Source: Vampirovibrionales bacterium
Lineage (GTDB): Bacteria; Cyanobacteriota; Vampirovibrionia; Vampirovibrionales; Vampirovibrionaceae
Assembly: GCA_029262635.1 (NCBI GenBank)
Contig: JAJCZA010000029.1
Coordinates: forward strand, 110,559-174,558
Reading direction: 5' to 3'
DNA length: 64,000 nt
Part shown: one piece after another, positions 37,019 through 44,904 of the stretch
Layout of the letters: every line of letters begins with the position of its first letter
How positions within the stretch are numbered: the first letter of the stretch is position 1
The notes under the pieces: generated by a model
The model's input: only the letters and a program-made list of their open reading frames with translations
What the model was told of the DNA's origin: nothing
Databases searched by the model: none
Translations under genes and position numbers: made by a program

Positions 37019-39526
37019 ATGAACATTACTTACGACCGACACTCCCTGATGATTAATGGAAAACCCGAGTTTATTCGAAGCGGCGCCATGCATTATTTTC
37101 GCCTTCCTTCGGTCGAACTTTGGCGTGATCGCTTGATTAAGCTAAAATCCGCTGGCTATAACACGGTAGATCTCTATTTTTGTTGGGATTATCACAGTTC
37201 GGAACCCGGACAATACGATTTTGAAGCCCATAAAGACGTTCGACAACTTCTAAAGCTGGTCGAAGAAATAGGCCTTTATCTCATTGCCCGACCCGGCCCT
37301 TACATTAATGCGGAGTACACCGGGGGTGGGCTTCCTGGCTGGCTGTTAGCCATGGATGATGTGATCCTACGAAATAGGAATAAAGAGGGCAAACTTCAAT
37401 GGTGTGATACCTATATGAAGTATGTTGAAGAATGGTGGGAACAAATTGTCCCGATTATCAACACTTGCCCTAATCTTATCCTAATGCAAATTGAAAACGA
37501 ATACGCCACACTGGAGATGAAGCCGGAATACATCCAGACCTTATATGACATAACGCGTCGTCTTGGAGTCAAGGTTCCCTTGTTCCATAACGATCTGTAT
37601 GCAGCCGGACTTTATGAAGATATTGTGGATATTTACGCTTTTGATAACTATTCGGTTACCTCGTTTGACACTAACTGGCGAGAGCTGAGCGGTGTTTTTT
37701 CAGTGCTGGATCATGTAGAAGAAAACTTCCGACCTTTTTGTCAGAATCGACCTCTCTTTGTAGCGGAACTTCAGGCCGGGTGGTATGGCAAATGGCAAGG
37801 CGAGAAATACGAAAAAATCGTGGAACACCTTGGGCGGGAGCATATTTCGGTTAGTACCAAAAGCCTGATTGGGCAAGGGCTAACCCTGTTTAATCATTAC
37901 AAGGCGATTGGCGGAACTAATTGGGGCTTTACTGGAAGTACAGCAACATATACCTCGTATGATTTCGCCGCTCCTATCTCCGAGTCGGGTATTAATAAGG
38001 AAAGCCTTTATGAAACTAAGGCTGTTAATCTGTTTTTGACTTGTTTTGACTTAACCCGAACCGATCGAAGCGATCCATCGACAGTTTCGATTTCATCGCC
38101 AGAATACCTTTATGCCGTTCGACATCACAGCCAGAAAAGCGACTTGAAACATCAGTGGATCTTTTTGCGTAATCTAGAAGGTGACCCTACTGAATGTGTG
38201 CTAAACACTTTGCCTGTCCAGATAAAAGCCCACGAATGCCTGATTCTGCCTTGGGAAGTTCCGACCCAAAATGGAGCGGTTATTTTAAACGCAACAACGG
38301 AACTGCTTTATCAAGACGAAAGCCGATTGGTTATTAAAGGCAATCGGATCGGACAGCTCACTCTGAGGCTTACCACACAAATCACCGAAGAGGTTATTCA
38401 ATTTATTAACGGCCATGTGAGCCTAGAGCTGGATAATAGCACTTCTAACACCGTTGTCACAGTCTGCTTCGACGAACTGGCCGCCGATACGATGTCCGCT
38501 ATTACGATTGGCGATCTTACAGTTTATATTCTGGGACAAATTTATATCGATCAATGCTGGATTCAAGGAGAACGACTTATTCTGGGGCCTGCTATGCGTC
38601 TCGATGAGACCCTCTATGGTATTTCGAATCCGCTTGTTCCTACATGCGTTATAGAGCCAGGTGGAAATATCACACACCACGAAAACCCCCACATGATCGA
38701 AATCCCGACCTTGCCCATCCTTGAAGAGTGGGAGGCTGATAACCGATCATCCGCCTTAACTCAATCGTTTCAGTTTTTTGAAATCTCTTCCAAAGGTGCG
38801 GACTTTGACGCAAACGGTTTTTACGAAGGCAGTGCCTGGTATCGATGTGTTTTGGAGCCCTCGGTAACAACCCTTACCATTGACGCTCGCCATATCTGGG
38901 CCGCTTACCTCAATGGCCAATTCATTGCTCAAGGTGTTCATCTGACGCTCGGTGAGGTTGAAACTCCGGTTCAGCCATCTGTTATCGAAATCCCTTCAAA
39001 ACTCATACAAAAGAACCAATCTAACGAATTAGTCATTTTTGTAGACGGACTAGGCCACCCCAAGGGATTCCACGATGATGCCCAGCTTCCTCAGGGCCTA
39101 CTAACCCTTGAAGCCAACGGACAGGACATTCGTCACCACTGTTATTATTCCGTGGGTTTTTCCGCCTATCCACCCAATGAGCACCCACCTAAACAGGCAC
39201 CCATTGTCAGTATTAAAACCGAATTCTCACTAGATATTGCTTCGTCTATTCACTGTCCACTTGGGTTGGAATTAGGTTCTCTTGAATACGAGCGAATTAA
39301 TATTTATCTGAATGACAAGCTCATCGGCCGTCACTGGAAGCGGTGTGAAGCACAGTCTCTATATTATTTACCAGACGGAATTCTCTATCAGGAACGAGGG
39401 CGGAAAAACACTCTGGAACTGATTCTAATGCATTTTAATCCGATGATTGACCTTAAGTCGTGTGTTCCTCGACCAGAACAAGTTTATCTCAAACCATACG
39501 GTGTGTTTACCAAATCCATTCTATAA
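37019..39526 (+). CDS. Beta-galactosidase, GH35 family
   Basis: About 835 residues from the ATG at 37019. The N-terminal barrel has the classic GH35 opening FIRSGAMHYFRLPSVELWRD and YLIARPGPYINAEYTGGG. The acid/base Glu is in LMQIENEYATL near residue 159, and the nucleophile Glu is in LFVAELQAGWYG near 248. Beta-sandwich domains follow. There is no signal peptide from this start, so it is probably cytosolic. It would release terminal beta-galactose from oligosaccharides, perhaps of algal or plant origin. The next gene starts 17 bp later. Confidence 0.92.
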   Translation: MNITYDRHSLMINGKPEFIRSGAMHYFRLPSVELWRDRLIKLKSAGYNTVDLYFCWDYHSSEPGQYDFEAHKDVRQLLKLVEEIGLYLIARPGPYINAEYTGGGLPGWLLAMDDVILRNRNKEGKLQWCDTYMKYVEEWWEQIVPIINTCPNLILMQIENEYATLEMKPEYIQTLYDITRRLGVKVPLFHNDLYAAGLYEDIVDIYAFDNYSVTSFDTNWRELSGVFSVLDHVEENFRPFCQNRPLFVAELQAGWYGKWQGEKYEKIVEHLGREHISVSTKSLIGQGLTLFNHYKAIGGTNWGFTGSTATYTSYDFAAPISESGINKESLYETKAVNLFLTCFDLTRTDRSDPSTVSISSPEYLYAVRHHSQKSDLKHQWIFLRNLEGDPTECVLNTLPVQIKAHECLILPWEVPTQNGAVILNATTELLYQDESRLVIKGNRIGQLTLRLTTQITEEVIQFINGHVSLELDNSTSNTVVTVCFDELAADTMSAITIGDLTVYILGQIYIDQCWIQGERLILGPAMRLDETLYGISNPLVPTCVIEPGGNITHHENPHMIEIPTLPILEEWEADNRSSALTQSFQFFEISSKGADFDANGFYEGSAWYRCVLEPSVTTLTIDARHIWAAYLNGQFIAQGVHLTLGEVETPVQPSVIEIPSKLIQKNQSNELVIFVDGLGHPKGFHDDAQLPQGLLTLEANGQDIRHHCYYSVGFSAYPPNEHPPKQAPIVSIKTEFSLDIASSIHCPLGLELGSLEYERINIYLNDKLIGRHWKRCEAQSLYYLPDGILYQERGRKNTLELILMHFNPMIDLKSCVPRPEQVYLKPYGVFTKSIL

Positions 39527-39543
39527 GATAGACTAGTAATCAT

Positions 39544-39909
39544 ATGACCGTTGTTCCTCAATTTTTGTTAAAACGTCTTTACATGGCTGGCAGTCTTCGT
39601 CAGCTGGATGAGGGTATCGCTTTTAACCTGAAAAATGTGCTGGGACCCGGTATGCTAACCGGGCTAGCCTCTCTCAAACTTGGCGATGTTGAATGCCCGG
39701 TAGAACAAGTGCTTATTATTCATGAAGGGAAAACTCAACCTGCTACAGAGGTTACAGCCTCTAGTCCACTGCATGTTCTGATGAATCAGGAAGTGACTTG
39801 TCTAGTTAGCGGATTAAAGTTGCCTGTGGGCGAATATAAAGTCGAAATCGAAGTAAAAAGCCGAGAAGCCGGTAATGTCACCTTGTTAATAGACGATATA
39901 ATTGCGTAA
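39544..39909 (+). CDS. Small uncharacterised beta-rich protein
   Basis: 121 residues with a mainly beta pattern (FLLKRLYMAGSLRQLDEGIA, LPVGEYKVEIEVKSREAG). It sits 17 bp behind the GH35 gene and is probably cotranscribed. It resembles a small family of unknown role seen in other bacteria and archaea, sometimes misnamed after HMG-CoA reductase. Confidence 0.55.
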   Translation: MTVVPQFLLKRLYMAGSLRQLDEGIAFNLKNVLGPGMLTGLASLKLGDVECPVEQVLIIHEGKTQPATEVTASSPLHVLMNQEVTCLVSGLKLPVGEYKVEIEVKSREAGNVTLLIDDIIA

Positions 39910-39975
39910 ACACACTGCTTTTTGTTTCTTTATATAAGTTTCTTATTAAAATTCAACTTTTTTAGGCTATGAGGC

Positions 39976-40004
39976 TTGACCGCCCGCCTCGCTTCGAGTA
40001 ATTT
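39976..40004 (+). promoter_or_regulatory. Promoter of tRNA-Glu
   Basis: TTGACC at 39976-39981, a 17-bp spacer and TAATTT at 39999-40004, close to the sigma-70 consensus. The tRNA begins 13 bp downstream. Only this copy of the tRNA sequence has such a promoter at the correct distance. Confidence 0.75.
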
Positions 40005-40017
40005 GTTTCTACTCTAC

Positions 40018-40090
40018 GCCCCGTTCGTCTAGTGGCCTAGGACACCTCCCTTTCACGGAGGCGGCAGGGGTTCGACTCCCCTACGGGGTA
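40018..40090 (+). tRNA. tRNA-Glu (anticodon TTC), attachment site of the array
   Basis: A 73-nt cloverleaf. Acceptor arms GCCCCGT / ACGGGGT pair with one G-U at position 1. The D arm is GTCT/GGAC-like, the anticodon stem CCTCC / GGAGG encloses the loop CTTTCAC with anticodon TTC (40052-40054), and the T arm is GGGG-TTCGACT-CCCC. CCA is not encoded. It is the only fully paired copy in the window and serves as left attachment site for element 1. One plus-strand frame through it is open and continuous with the integrase frame downstream. Confidence 0.97.
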
Positions 40091-40102
40091 ATTCCATCTT
40101 CT

Positions 40103-40143
40103 AAAGTCTCAGAACCGTCTTCGGACACATCTGAGGCTTTTTT
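40103..40143 (+). terminator. Terminator hairpin just after tRNA-Glu, inside the open integrase frame
   Basis: Outer stem AAAGTCTCAGA (40103) / TCTGAGGCTTT (40130), 11 bp with one G-T. Inside it lies GTC-TTCG-GAC, a cUUCGg tetraloop. A six-T run ends it. It supplies a terminator for the tRNA while remaining translatable in the integrase frame. Confidence 0.8.
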
Positions 40144-40166
40144 AGTATCTGGGCAAACTGGAAAAA

Positions 40167-40210
40167 AGTTCAACAAAATTGCCCAAAGTTCAACAAAAAG
40201 TTCAACATTT
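40167..40210. repeat. Arm-type repeats of element 1, left end
   Basis: Three direct copies of AGTTCAACA at 40167, 40187 and 40199. A 24-bp stretch from 40187 recurs at the other end of the element (51154) with one mismatch. They are likely integrase or excisionase arm-binding sites. They lie within the integrase N-terminal coding frame. Confidence 0.65.
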
Positions 40211-40249
40211 GGAAGTGGTTTTCTGAAGATTTCCGAAGCCGCACAAGCC

Positions 40250-41263
40250 TTGGGGGTGACTGTGATGACCGTTACCCGGTGGTGCGAGTCTGGAAAATTA
40301 CCGGCCATTGCCAAACCCTATGGCAAGAAAACAACCTATCTGGTGAGCATCCAAGCTGTTGAGTTATTCAAGGCGAAACAGGCAAAGGAACAAACAGAGA
40401 AGCAACAAGAGAGACGGCAAGCCAAGCCCCATCAGGACTATATCGGAAAATGGATAAAGTCGATGGAACGGGGCACACTGGCGGGCAAAGTGTTCAGCCC
40501 GCGCACAGTTGCCGATTACAAGGACTATGCGAACAAGTTCTTTACCCGGCACAAGCGGCTGACCATTAACACACTGACGCAAGAGTTAATGCGCGTCCCG
40601 GCTCACCAGTATGCAAAGCGTGACAAGCTCTATAAAGCCATGGTCTGTTTTGCAAAATGCCTGATTAAGCATGAAATCATTGACGCATCCTTTTTGGATG
40701 AGGCCAAGGCATTACGGCCAAAGCGCCACAAAGAGCCAGTGCGCCCTACTGTGAATGAGGAGGAACTTCTAAAGGCTTTAGATTACTGCAAAGGGATTAT
40801 GGACAGGGTTATTGTCATCCTGTTAGCCTCTACCGGTATCCGGGCTTCGGAAGCCTGTGCCCTGACCCTGAAGGATATTGATTTCAGGGAGCGCACCCTT
40901 CAAATCCGAAACGGCAAAGGCGGCAAGTCTCGCAAGCTGGGACTGCCGGAACAGGTAACAACCGTCCTGCAAGAATACATGGCCGCGTTGCCTGAAGGGC
41001 AAACAAACCTTTTCTTGAATCGTGATAGCCAGCCAATGGATCGCCATGGCCTGCACCGGCGGTTGACACGCATTGGCCGGGATGCTGGCGTGAAAGTAAC
41101 ACCCCACGGGTTACGGCGGGCATTCGTAACCATCAATGCCAACAAAGGCCGATCATTGGTATTACTGCAACGCTCCTGCGGCCATACCAACATAAAAACC
41201 ACCATGGGCTATTGCATGACGAGCGAGCAAGAGGTGATTGAAGCAATGAAGCAATGGCAGTAA
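40250..41263 (+). CDS. int1: Tyrosine integrase of element 1 (start codon lies across the att site)
   Basis: Site-specific recombinase of 337 residues from TTG 40250, but this start cuts through the N-terminal helix-turn-helix (LKISEAAQALGVTVMTVTRW). The frame is open back to 39980, through the whole tRNA, with no ATG, GTG or TTG. The intended start is inferred at 51202, joined when the element is circular; the full product would then be about 420 residues. The core-binding domain follows the HTH. Catalytic residues are Arg in STGIRASEA, HGLRR, His in CGHTNIKTT and the nucleophile Tyr in MGYCMTSEQE. It is a clear homologue of the element 2 integrase. Confidence 0.93.
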   Translation: MGVTVMTVTRWCESGKLPAIAKPYGKKTTYLVSIQAVELFKAKQAKEQTEKQQERRQAKPHQDYIGKWIKSMERGTLAGKVFSPRTVADYKDYANKFFTRHKRLTINTLTQELMRVPAHQYAKRDKLYKAMVCFAKCLIKHEIIDASFLDEAKALRPKRHKEPVRPTVNEEELLKALDYCKGIMDRVIVILLASTGIRASEACALTLKDIDFRERTLQIRNGKGGKSRKLGLPEQVTTVLQEYMAALPEGQTNLFLNRDSQPMDRHGLHRRLTRIGRDAGVKVTPHGLRRAFVTINANKGRSLVLLQRSCGHTNIKTTMGYCMTSEQEVIEAMKQWQ

Positions 41264-41290
41264 CTGTCATCTTACCAATAGCAGCAAAAA

Positions 41291-41320
41291 GCCCCGGTGT
41301 AACAGCCGGGGCGATTGCTT
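41291..41320 (+). terminator. Terminator of int1
   Basis: Stem GCCCCGG / CCGGGGC with loop TGTAACAG and a T-rich tail. A close relative of this hairpin occurs again at 41871. Confidence 0.75.
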
Positions 41321-41440
41321 TTGAAACCAATAGAATCGACTAGGCAATCTTGCGACGAAAAGGCCAAAACGCCAGAAACAGTGGGCCGAGGATGAAGAAG
41401 ACTTTGCCGAGCTAGGTTAGGATGGCATCAAGTGATATCA

Positions 41441-41584
41441 TCATCGAGGCAGCTCGGGCAGTTGGGGCAAGATGTGCTTTGGAAAAAGCTTATGCTCTAT
41501 TCGGTCTACTTTTGCCAGTAAAACAAACAATGCAATGCTTTGTGTAATCAAAAACAGGCACAAAATAGCAAGAAAAAATCTCAT
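41441..41584 (-). CDS. 47-residue membrane peptide
   Basis: MRFFLAILCLFLITQSIALF begins a single hydrophobic span, followed by a basic/polar tail (KVDRIEHKLFPKH) and a Pro/Leu end. Its ATG overlaps the TGA of the upstream 72-residue gene (ATGA), a strong sign of translational coupling and of being real. Confidence 0.55.
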   Translation of the reverse strand: MRFFLAILCLFLITQSIALFVLLAKVDRIEHKLFPKHILPQLPELPR

Positions 41585-41799
41585 GGCCTTTTAATCCGAT
41601 GTTTGACCTTATACCACTCAATGTTTTTTGGAGTATAAAACTCCCCCTTAGGACAATAGCAATACCACGTGTCCCCAGTGAACCCATCTATCTTAAACAT
41701 ATAACCAGATTGACCTTGCAAAAAAAATCTTTGCTGGCCCAAGAAAAAGCGTAAGTGTTCCAATAACCGCTTCATTTCCACTGTCTCCAATGTGTTCAC
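41581..41799 (-). CDS. Small uncharacterised protein
   Basis: 72 residues from GTG 41799, or 64 from the ATG at 41775 (MKRLLEHLRFFLGQQR). Aromatic- and Cys-containing C-terminal half (GDTWYCYCPKGEFY). Its promoter and first eight codons (MNTLETVE) are copied in front of another operon at 42854. The function is unknown. Confidence 0.5.
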   Translation of the reverse strand: MNTLETVEMKRLLEHLRFFLGQQRFFLQGQSGYMFKIDGFTGDTWYCYCPKGEFYTPKNIEWYKVKHRIKRP

Positions 41800-41850
41800 C
41801 TTTACAACGTCCCCCCATAATAAACAAAACGCCCAGCAAAGTATATCAGG
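41775..41850 (-). repeat. Promoter-leader module, copy 1
   Basis: About 75 bp closely similar to 42830-42905. On the minus strand it holds a shared GTTTTGTTTAT stretch, an AAAGGTG ribosome site and the codons for MNTLETVE. It sits in front of the gene ending at 41581. Confidence 0.7.
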
Positions 41851-41870
41851 CTCCTATCTCATTTCCCAGC

Positions 41871-41902
41871 AAAAAGCCCCAGTGTAACAGCCGGGGCTTT
41901 TT
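41871..41902. terminator. Bidirectional terminator
   Basis: AAAAAGCCCC / GGGGCTTTTT with loop AGTGTAACAGCC. It is related to the hairpin at 41291, and its A and T ends suit both strands. Confidence 0.85.
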
Positions 41903-41912
41903 GCTTTAAAGG

Positions 41913-42314
41913 CTAGCGAATTTGACGCCGAATCCTTTCCAGCTCTTGTTCATTCCTGTGCGCCTGTGTTTTTTGATTTTCAATCTGTGTGACTTGCAGG
42001 TAGCATAGTGCTTTATCGGTTTGTGTCTGGTCACACAACGCTAGACTATTATGGAAAGCTGTCCTGCGTGTAGCCCAATAGTTCTGTTCTTGAATTTTTC
42101 GGGCCTTCTTTATTTTTGGCAGCGAGTAAAAAGCACTGAGGCCACCAGTTAAGACAGCGGACACGGCATGGGTTGCCCTGTTCAGTTCTGGTTCTTCCTG
42201 TAGTTCAGCGTTGCAATATTTCTTCGGACAAAAATCTTCCCATCTAGGCGGGACTGGTTGTCCCCACGCGGGCGCACAAAGTAGCAACAGGGCAATGACC
42301 ATTAAGTGCTTCAT
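41913..42314 (-). CDS. Small exported protein
   Basis: 133 residues with a textbook signal peptide (MKHLMVIALLLLCAPAWGQP, cleavage after AWG). The mature part has four cysteines, a hydrophobic patch (SAVLTGGLSAFYSLP) and a charged helical tail (QAHRNEQELERIRRQ). A purine-rich Shine-Dalgarno precedes it. The role is unknown. Confidence 0.65.
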   Translation of the reverse strand: MKHLMVIALLLLCAPAWGQPVPPRWEDFCPKKYCNAELQEEPELNRATHAVSAVLTGGLSAFYSLPKIKKARKIQEQNYWATRRTAFHNSLALCDQTQTDKALCYLQVTQIENQKTQAHRNEQELERIRRQIR

Positions 42315-42362
42315 TATTTATCCTCCGTAACGTTAATTACCGCTGGGGCTATGGATGGGGCG

Positions 42363-42761
42363 TCAAAGGCTAACATTTTGCCGTTTTTCTCCCCATAGCC
42401 AATAAAGAAATGCTCCACAGGCAAACAAAAACAACAACCATATTGGGATTGTGTTGGGATAATCAAAGCTTTCTTGGTTATCACAGCTGTAAGTATAAGG
42501 CTCTTCGGTTAGCTGGTGCACTAAATTCTCAGCATGTGTTTGTTTGAGCGGTTCAGTCCAAGAAGTATCCCCATGATCTTTTGGAATAATAACCTCGACA
42601 AAAAACTGAACCTTCTCCTTTTTTGGCGCTTTTACAAAATCCTGATCGTCCAATAATGAGGAATATCTATATTTTGTTTTGTTTTCACACGATGAAAGAG
42701 GTGCGAAATCAGCAACGCATACAGCAATTAAAAATACCATTGCCGGGACAAACACGGACAA
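42363..42761 (-). CDS. Small exported or membrane protein
   Basis: 132 residues. An N-terminal hydrophobic segment (VPAMVFLIAVCVADFAPL) acts as signal, then a polar middle with KEKVQFFVEVIIPKDHGDTS, and a second span near the C-terminus (IPIWLLFLFACGAFLYWLW). It lies directly upstream of the other exported protein gene; the pair probably forms one unit driven from the duplicated promoter at 42830. Confidence 0.6.
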   Translation of the reverse strand: MSVFVPAMVFLIAVCVADFAPLSSCENKTKYRYSSLLDDQDFVKAPKKEKVQFFVEVIIPKDHGDTSWTEPLKQTHAENLVHQLTEEPYTYSCDNQESFDYPNTIPIWLLFLFACGAFLYWLWGEKRQNVSL

Positions 42762-42815
42762 AACAACTTTCTGTGTGCTATTCAGATTCCAGACTCCTTC
42801 AACTGCTTATCCAAT

Positions 42816-42854
42816 TACACTAGCTTGATTTCCACTGTCTCCAATGTGTTCACC
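42816..42854 (-). CDS. 12-residue leader peptide
   Basis: GTG-initiated MNTLETVEIKLV followed by TAA. The first eight residues and the upstream region are the same as in the 72-residue gene at 41799. It could be a leader in front of the exported-protein operon, or simply the remains of a duplicated promoter segment. Confidence 0.35.
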
Positions 42855-42905
42855 TTTGCAACACGCCCATGATAAACAAAACACCCGAAAAAGTATATTA
42901 TAGGA
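42830..42905 (-). repeat. Promoter-leader module, copy 2
   Basis: The second copy of the module at 41775-41850, about 1 kb away and in the same orientation. It contains the leader peptide start and the same GTTTTGTTTAT stretch. Confidence 0.7.
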
Positions 42906-42933
42906 AGCCATTGAGGCGATCACAAGGTGGCAA

Positions 42934-43353
42934 TCAACTGTCGTAAGCAGCGTGGTTTGGATCAACTTGAACGATACAATACGTTCTACTAACACGAAAC
43001 CCTATTAGTCGCTGCTTTCCGCCAAATCGGAACACCATCAGTTTCTTATGCTCTTGCCTTATGCTATCGTTTAACCCCTGAATATGCTCTTCCTTAATCA
43101 TCTCATAACCTAAACCCTGTCGAGGTGCTGCTATCAGTTCAGACCACGTTCTTGAACCTATTTGCTGCAATTGACATGCAAGCGAAGCCTGATCCTGCCT
43201 CTCGCAAGAGATAATGTCAGATCCCTTCTCTATAAATTCAAACGAAACGTGCGGTTTGAGCTTGTTGGTATTATGCTCCTCATCCGATGGCCCTTTGATA
43301 TTGCGGCTTCCGGAGGCATGTTGATTCTTAATTTTCCCTCGTTTTTTTGCCAC
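42934..43353 (-). CDS. Putative toxin partner of a Panacea antitoxin
   Basis: 139 residues starting 3 bp after the antitoxin gene. The N-terminus is basic and disordered. The C-terminal domain (FRFGGKQRLIGFRVSRTYCI, then VQVDPNHAAYDS) is a small beta-rich fold often found alone or in paired modules. The toxin identity is inferred from position and size; the biochemical activity is unknown. Confidence 0.5.
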   Translation of the reverse strand: MAKKRGKIKNQHASGSRNIKGPSDEEHNTNKLKPHVSFEFIEKGSDIISCERQDQASLACQLQQIGSRTWSELIAAPRQGLGYEMIKEEHIQGLNDSIRQEHKKLMVFRFGGKQRLIGFRVSRTYCIVQVDPNHAAYDS

Positions 43354-43356
43354 GCC

Positions 43357-43815
43357 TTAAACCAACTGGGTTAAAAAATAACGCTGCATCGACTCCTGTG
43401 TTATCTCAGAGTTTTGTCCTTTAGCATAGGCCTCTATCCAAGGTGGCTCTTGATGAGTTAAGTTTCGAAGCTTCCAGGCAGAAAATTGTCCATACACCTC
43501 ATATACCTCGTCGATCAAATCTCTTTGAGGTGGACTTAATGCATCAGGATCGAAAGCGGGTTCCGGAGGTATGGGCTGGTCGCCGTGCTGGACATATTCC
43601 TTATATAAATCTGGAACAACGGGCCCATGCCCCCAAGCTTGAATCGTATCATCAAACAGAGGAGCACCATGGAGCGCGAGTGCAAATCCTTGGCAATAAT
43701 ACAAGAGTTTTTGAAGCTTTAAATGCGAAATAATATCCCCGTCCTCAGGTTTGCTGAGGTATAAAAGATAATTCGCAACATCCTTACTAGCCATAACTAT
43801 GTATTCGCGCTCCAT
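43357..43815 (-). CDS. Panacea-domain antitoxin (DUF4065 / SocA-like)
   Basis: 152 residues. The family pattern is clear: DVANYLLYL, SHLKLQKLLYYCQGFALALH, APLFDDTIQAWGHGPVVPDLY and the C-terminal WIEAYAKGQNSEIT. These domains neutralise many unrelated toxins encoded next door, and also occur in phages. The element may use the pair for maintenance or phage exclusion. Confidence 0.85.
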   Translation of the reverse strand: MEREYIVMASKDVANYLLYLSKPEDGDIISHLKLQKLLYYCQGFALALHGAPLFDDTIQAWGHGPVVPDLYKEYVQHGDQPIPPEPAFDPDALSPPQRDLIDEVYEVYGQFSAWKLRNLTHQEPPWIEAYAKGQNSEITQESMQRYFLTQLV

Positions 43816-43956
43816 CTGTGTGCTTGTTAGTTAAACTTATCACAATAATCATTGCTACATTATTAGCATTATAACTTCCGATACACTTTTATCGCAACCG
43901 CTAAATAATTGACCCTTCAACTCTTGCCCAGCAAGTTTCTGCCCTTTGTATTCGCT

Positions 43957-44307
43957 TTACAAAAACGATCTCTCCCCCATCAGCTTTACAATTCTGAGGT
44001 ATTCACGGCACAACTCAGTGAAGTATCGCTTTTCAGCCATCGCCTCTGCGCTGTAGTCCCCGTGCTTCCATCGGGCCTTGCGTGATCGTTCCAACCCTTC
44101 CGGGGTTTTGGGGCCGGTGGACTTGCCCCCATGAAACCGACAGCGCCCGTTGGCCATGGCCGGTTGCTGGCATGGCCTGCCGTGACGTTTTGATCGTGCC
44201 CCGCACCGTGCCACTTTGGAGAGATCGCCCGGTGGGTTTCCATTTTTCAGCCATCCGTTGTTAGGTTTTGTTAGGGGTTCCCGCTGGATATGGGGTTGAT
44301 CAGCCAT
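43957..44307 (-). CDS. HGGxSTGPKT-motif protein
   Basis: 116 residues. It has a possible zinc cluster (CGARSKRHGRPCQQPAM and CRFHGG) and the block HGGKSTGPKTPEGLERSRKA, which recurs in many phage and island proteins of unknown role. It overlaps the next gene's end by 1 bp and the two probably form one unit with the primase operon. Confidence 0.7.
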   Translation of the reverse strand: MADQPHIQREPLTKPNNGWLKNGNPPGDLSKVARCGARSKRHGRPCQQPAMANGRCRFHGGKSTGPKTPEGLERSRKARWKHGDYSAEAMAEKRYFTELCREYLRIVKLMGERSFL

Positions 44308-44901
44308 TATTTTTTCTCACCCTCCCCCACCCCCTGATGGACGTTACCCACAATGGCCTGCCCGCCATGGCCTACATTGACATGTTGCACAGTGATCTTT
44401 TGCTGTCCCTTGGTGCGGTATTTCTGCAATGCTTCTATCTGCCGGGTAAAAACGTTCATCAGCTTGGTAGACTGCTGGATATAACGATCAGCCGCTTCCG
44501 TGCGCTCGGTTATCATTGCCCGGCGGGCACACTCAGCCGCCATGTTATGAACGGCCACCATCTGACACGCCAGCATCCCCTCCAGTCCATCCTGCGGGCC
44601 TATCCCCTGTAGCATGGAAATTGCGGCATTGGCGTTTTTCAGATTATGCGCGTCTGCTGTTGCATTCACGGTTTGGGCAATCAACTTGCTGGCAGCATCC
44701 AAATCCGGCATGCCGGTGGCTTCCATCGCCTGCACCATTGCCAAGCCCGCGTCCGATTCTGCGGGTCGATAGTCCCTGTCACCGTCTCCCTTATCAAGCT
44801 TCAACCAGTTCCTGCCTTGTTTGCGTTCAAGCAACCGCTGTGCGCCTTCCTTCTGGGCAGGCGTCAAAACCTTTTCAGGGTCGGTCTTTTTGGGTTTCGG
44901 C
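44307..44901 (-). CDS. Island-associated protein of unknown function
   Basis: 197 residues from the ATG at 44901 (MPKPKKTDPEKVLTPAQ); a longer frame starts at 44915. The helical middle holds NAAISMLQGIGPQDGLEGML, and the C-terminus QKITVQHVNVGHGGQAIVGN is a motif shared by many proteins in proteobacterial islands. It often neighbours HGGxSTGPKT genes, as here. The start overlaps the primase stop. Confidence 0.65.
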
Positions 44902-44904
44902 ATG

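Noticed and set aside
40250..40252. TTG as the natural start of int1
   Set aside because: It lies in the middle of the helix-turn-helix; the frame upstream is open and conserved in kind with int2, so the true start is inferred to be elsewhere.
41490..41687. 65-codon minus-strand frame near the left end of element 1
   Set aside because: It overlaps the coupled 72- and 47-residue genes in another frame, which have better start overlap and a credible membrane span.
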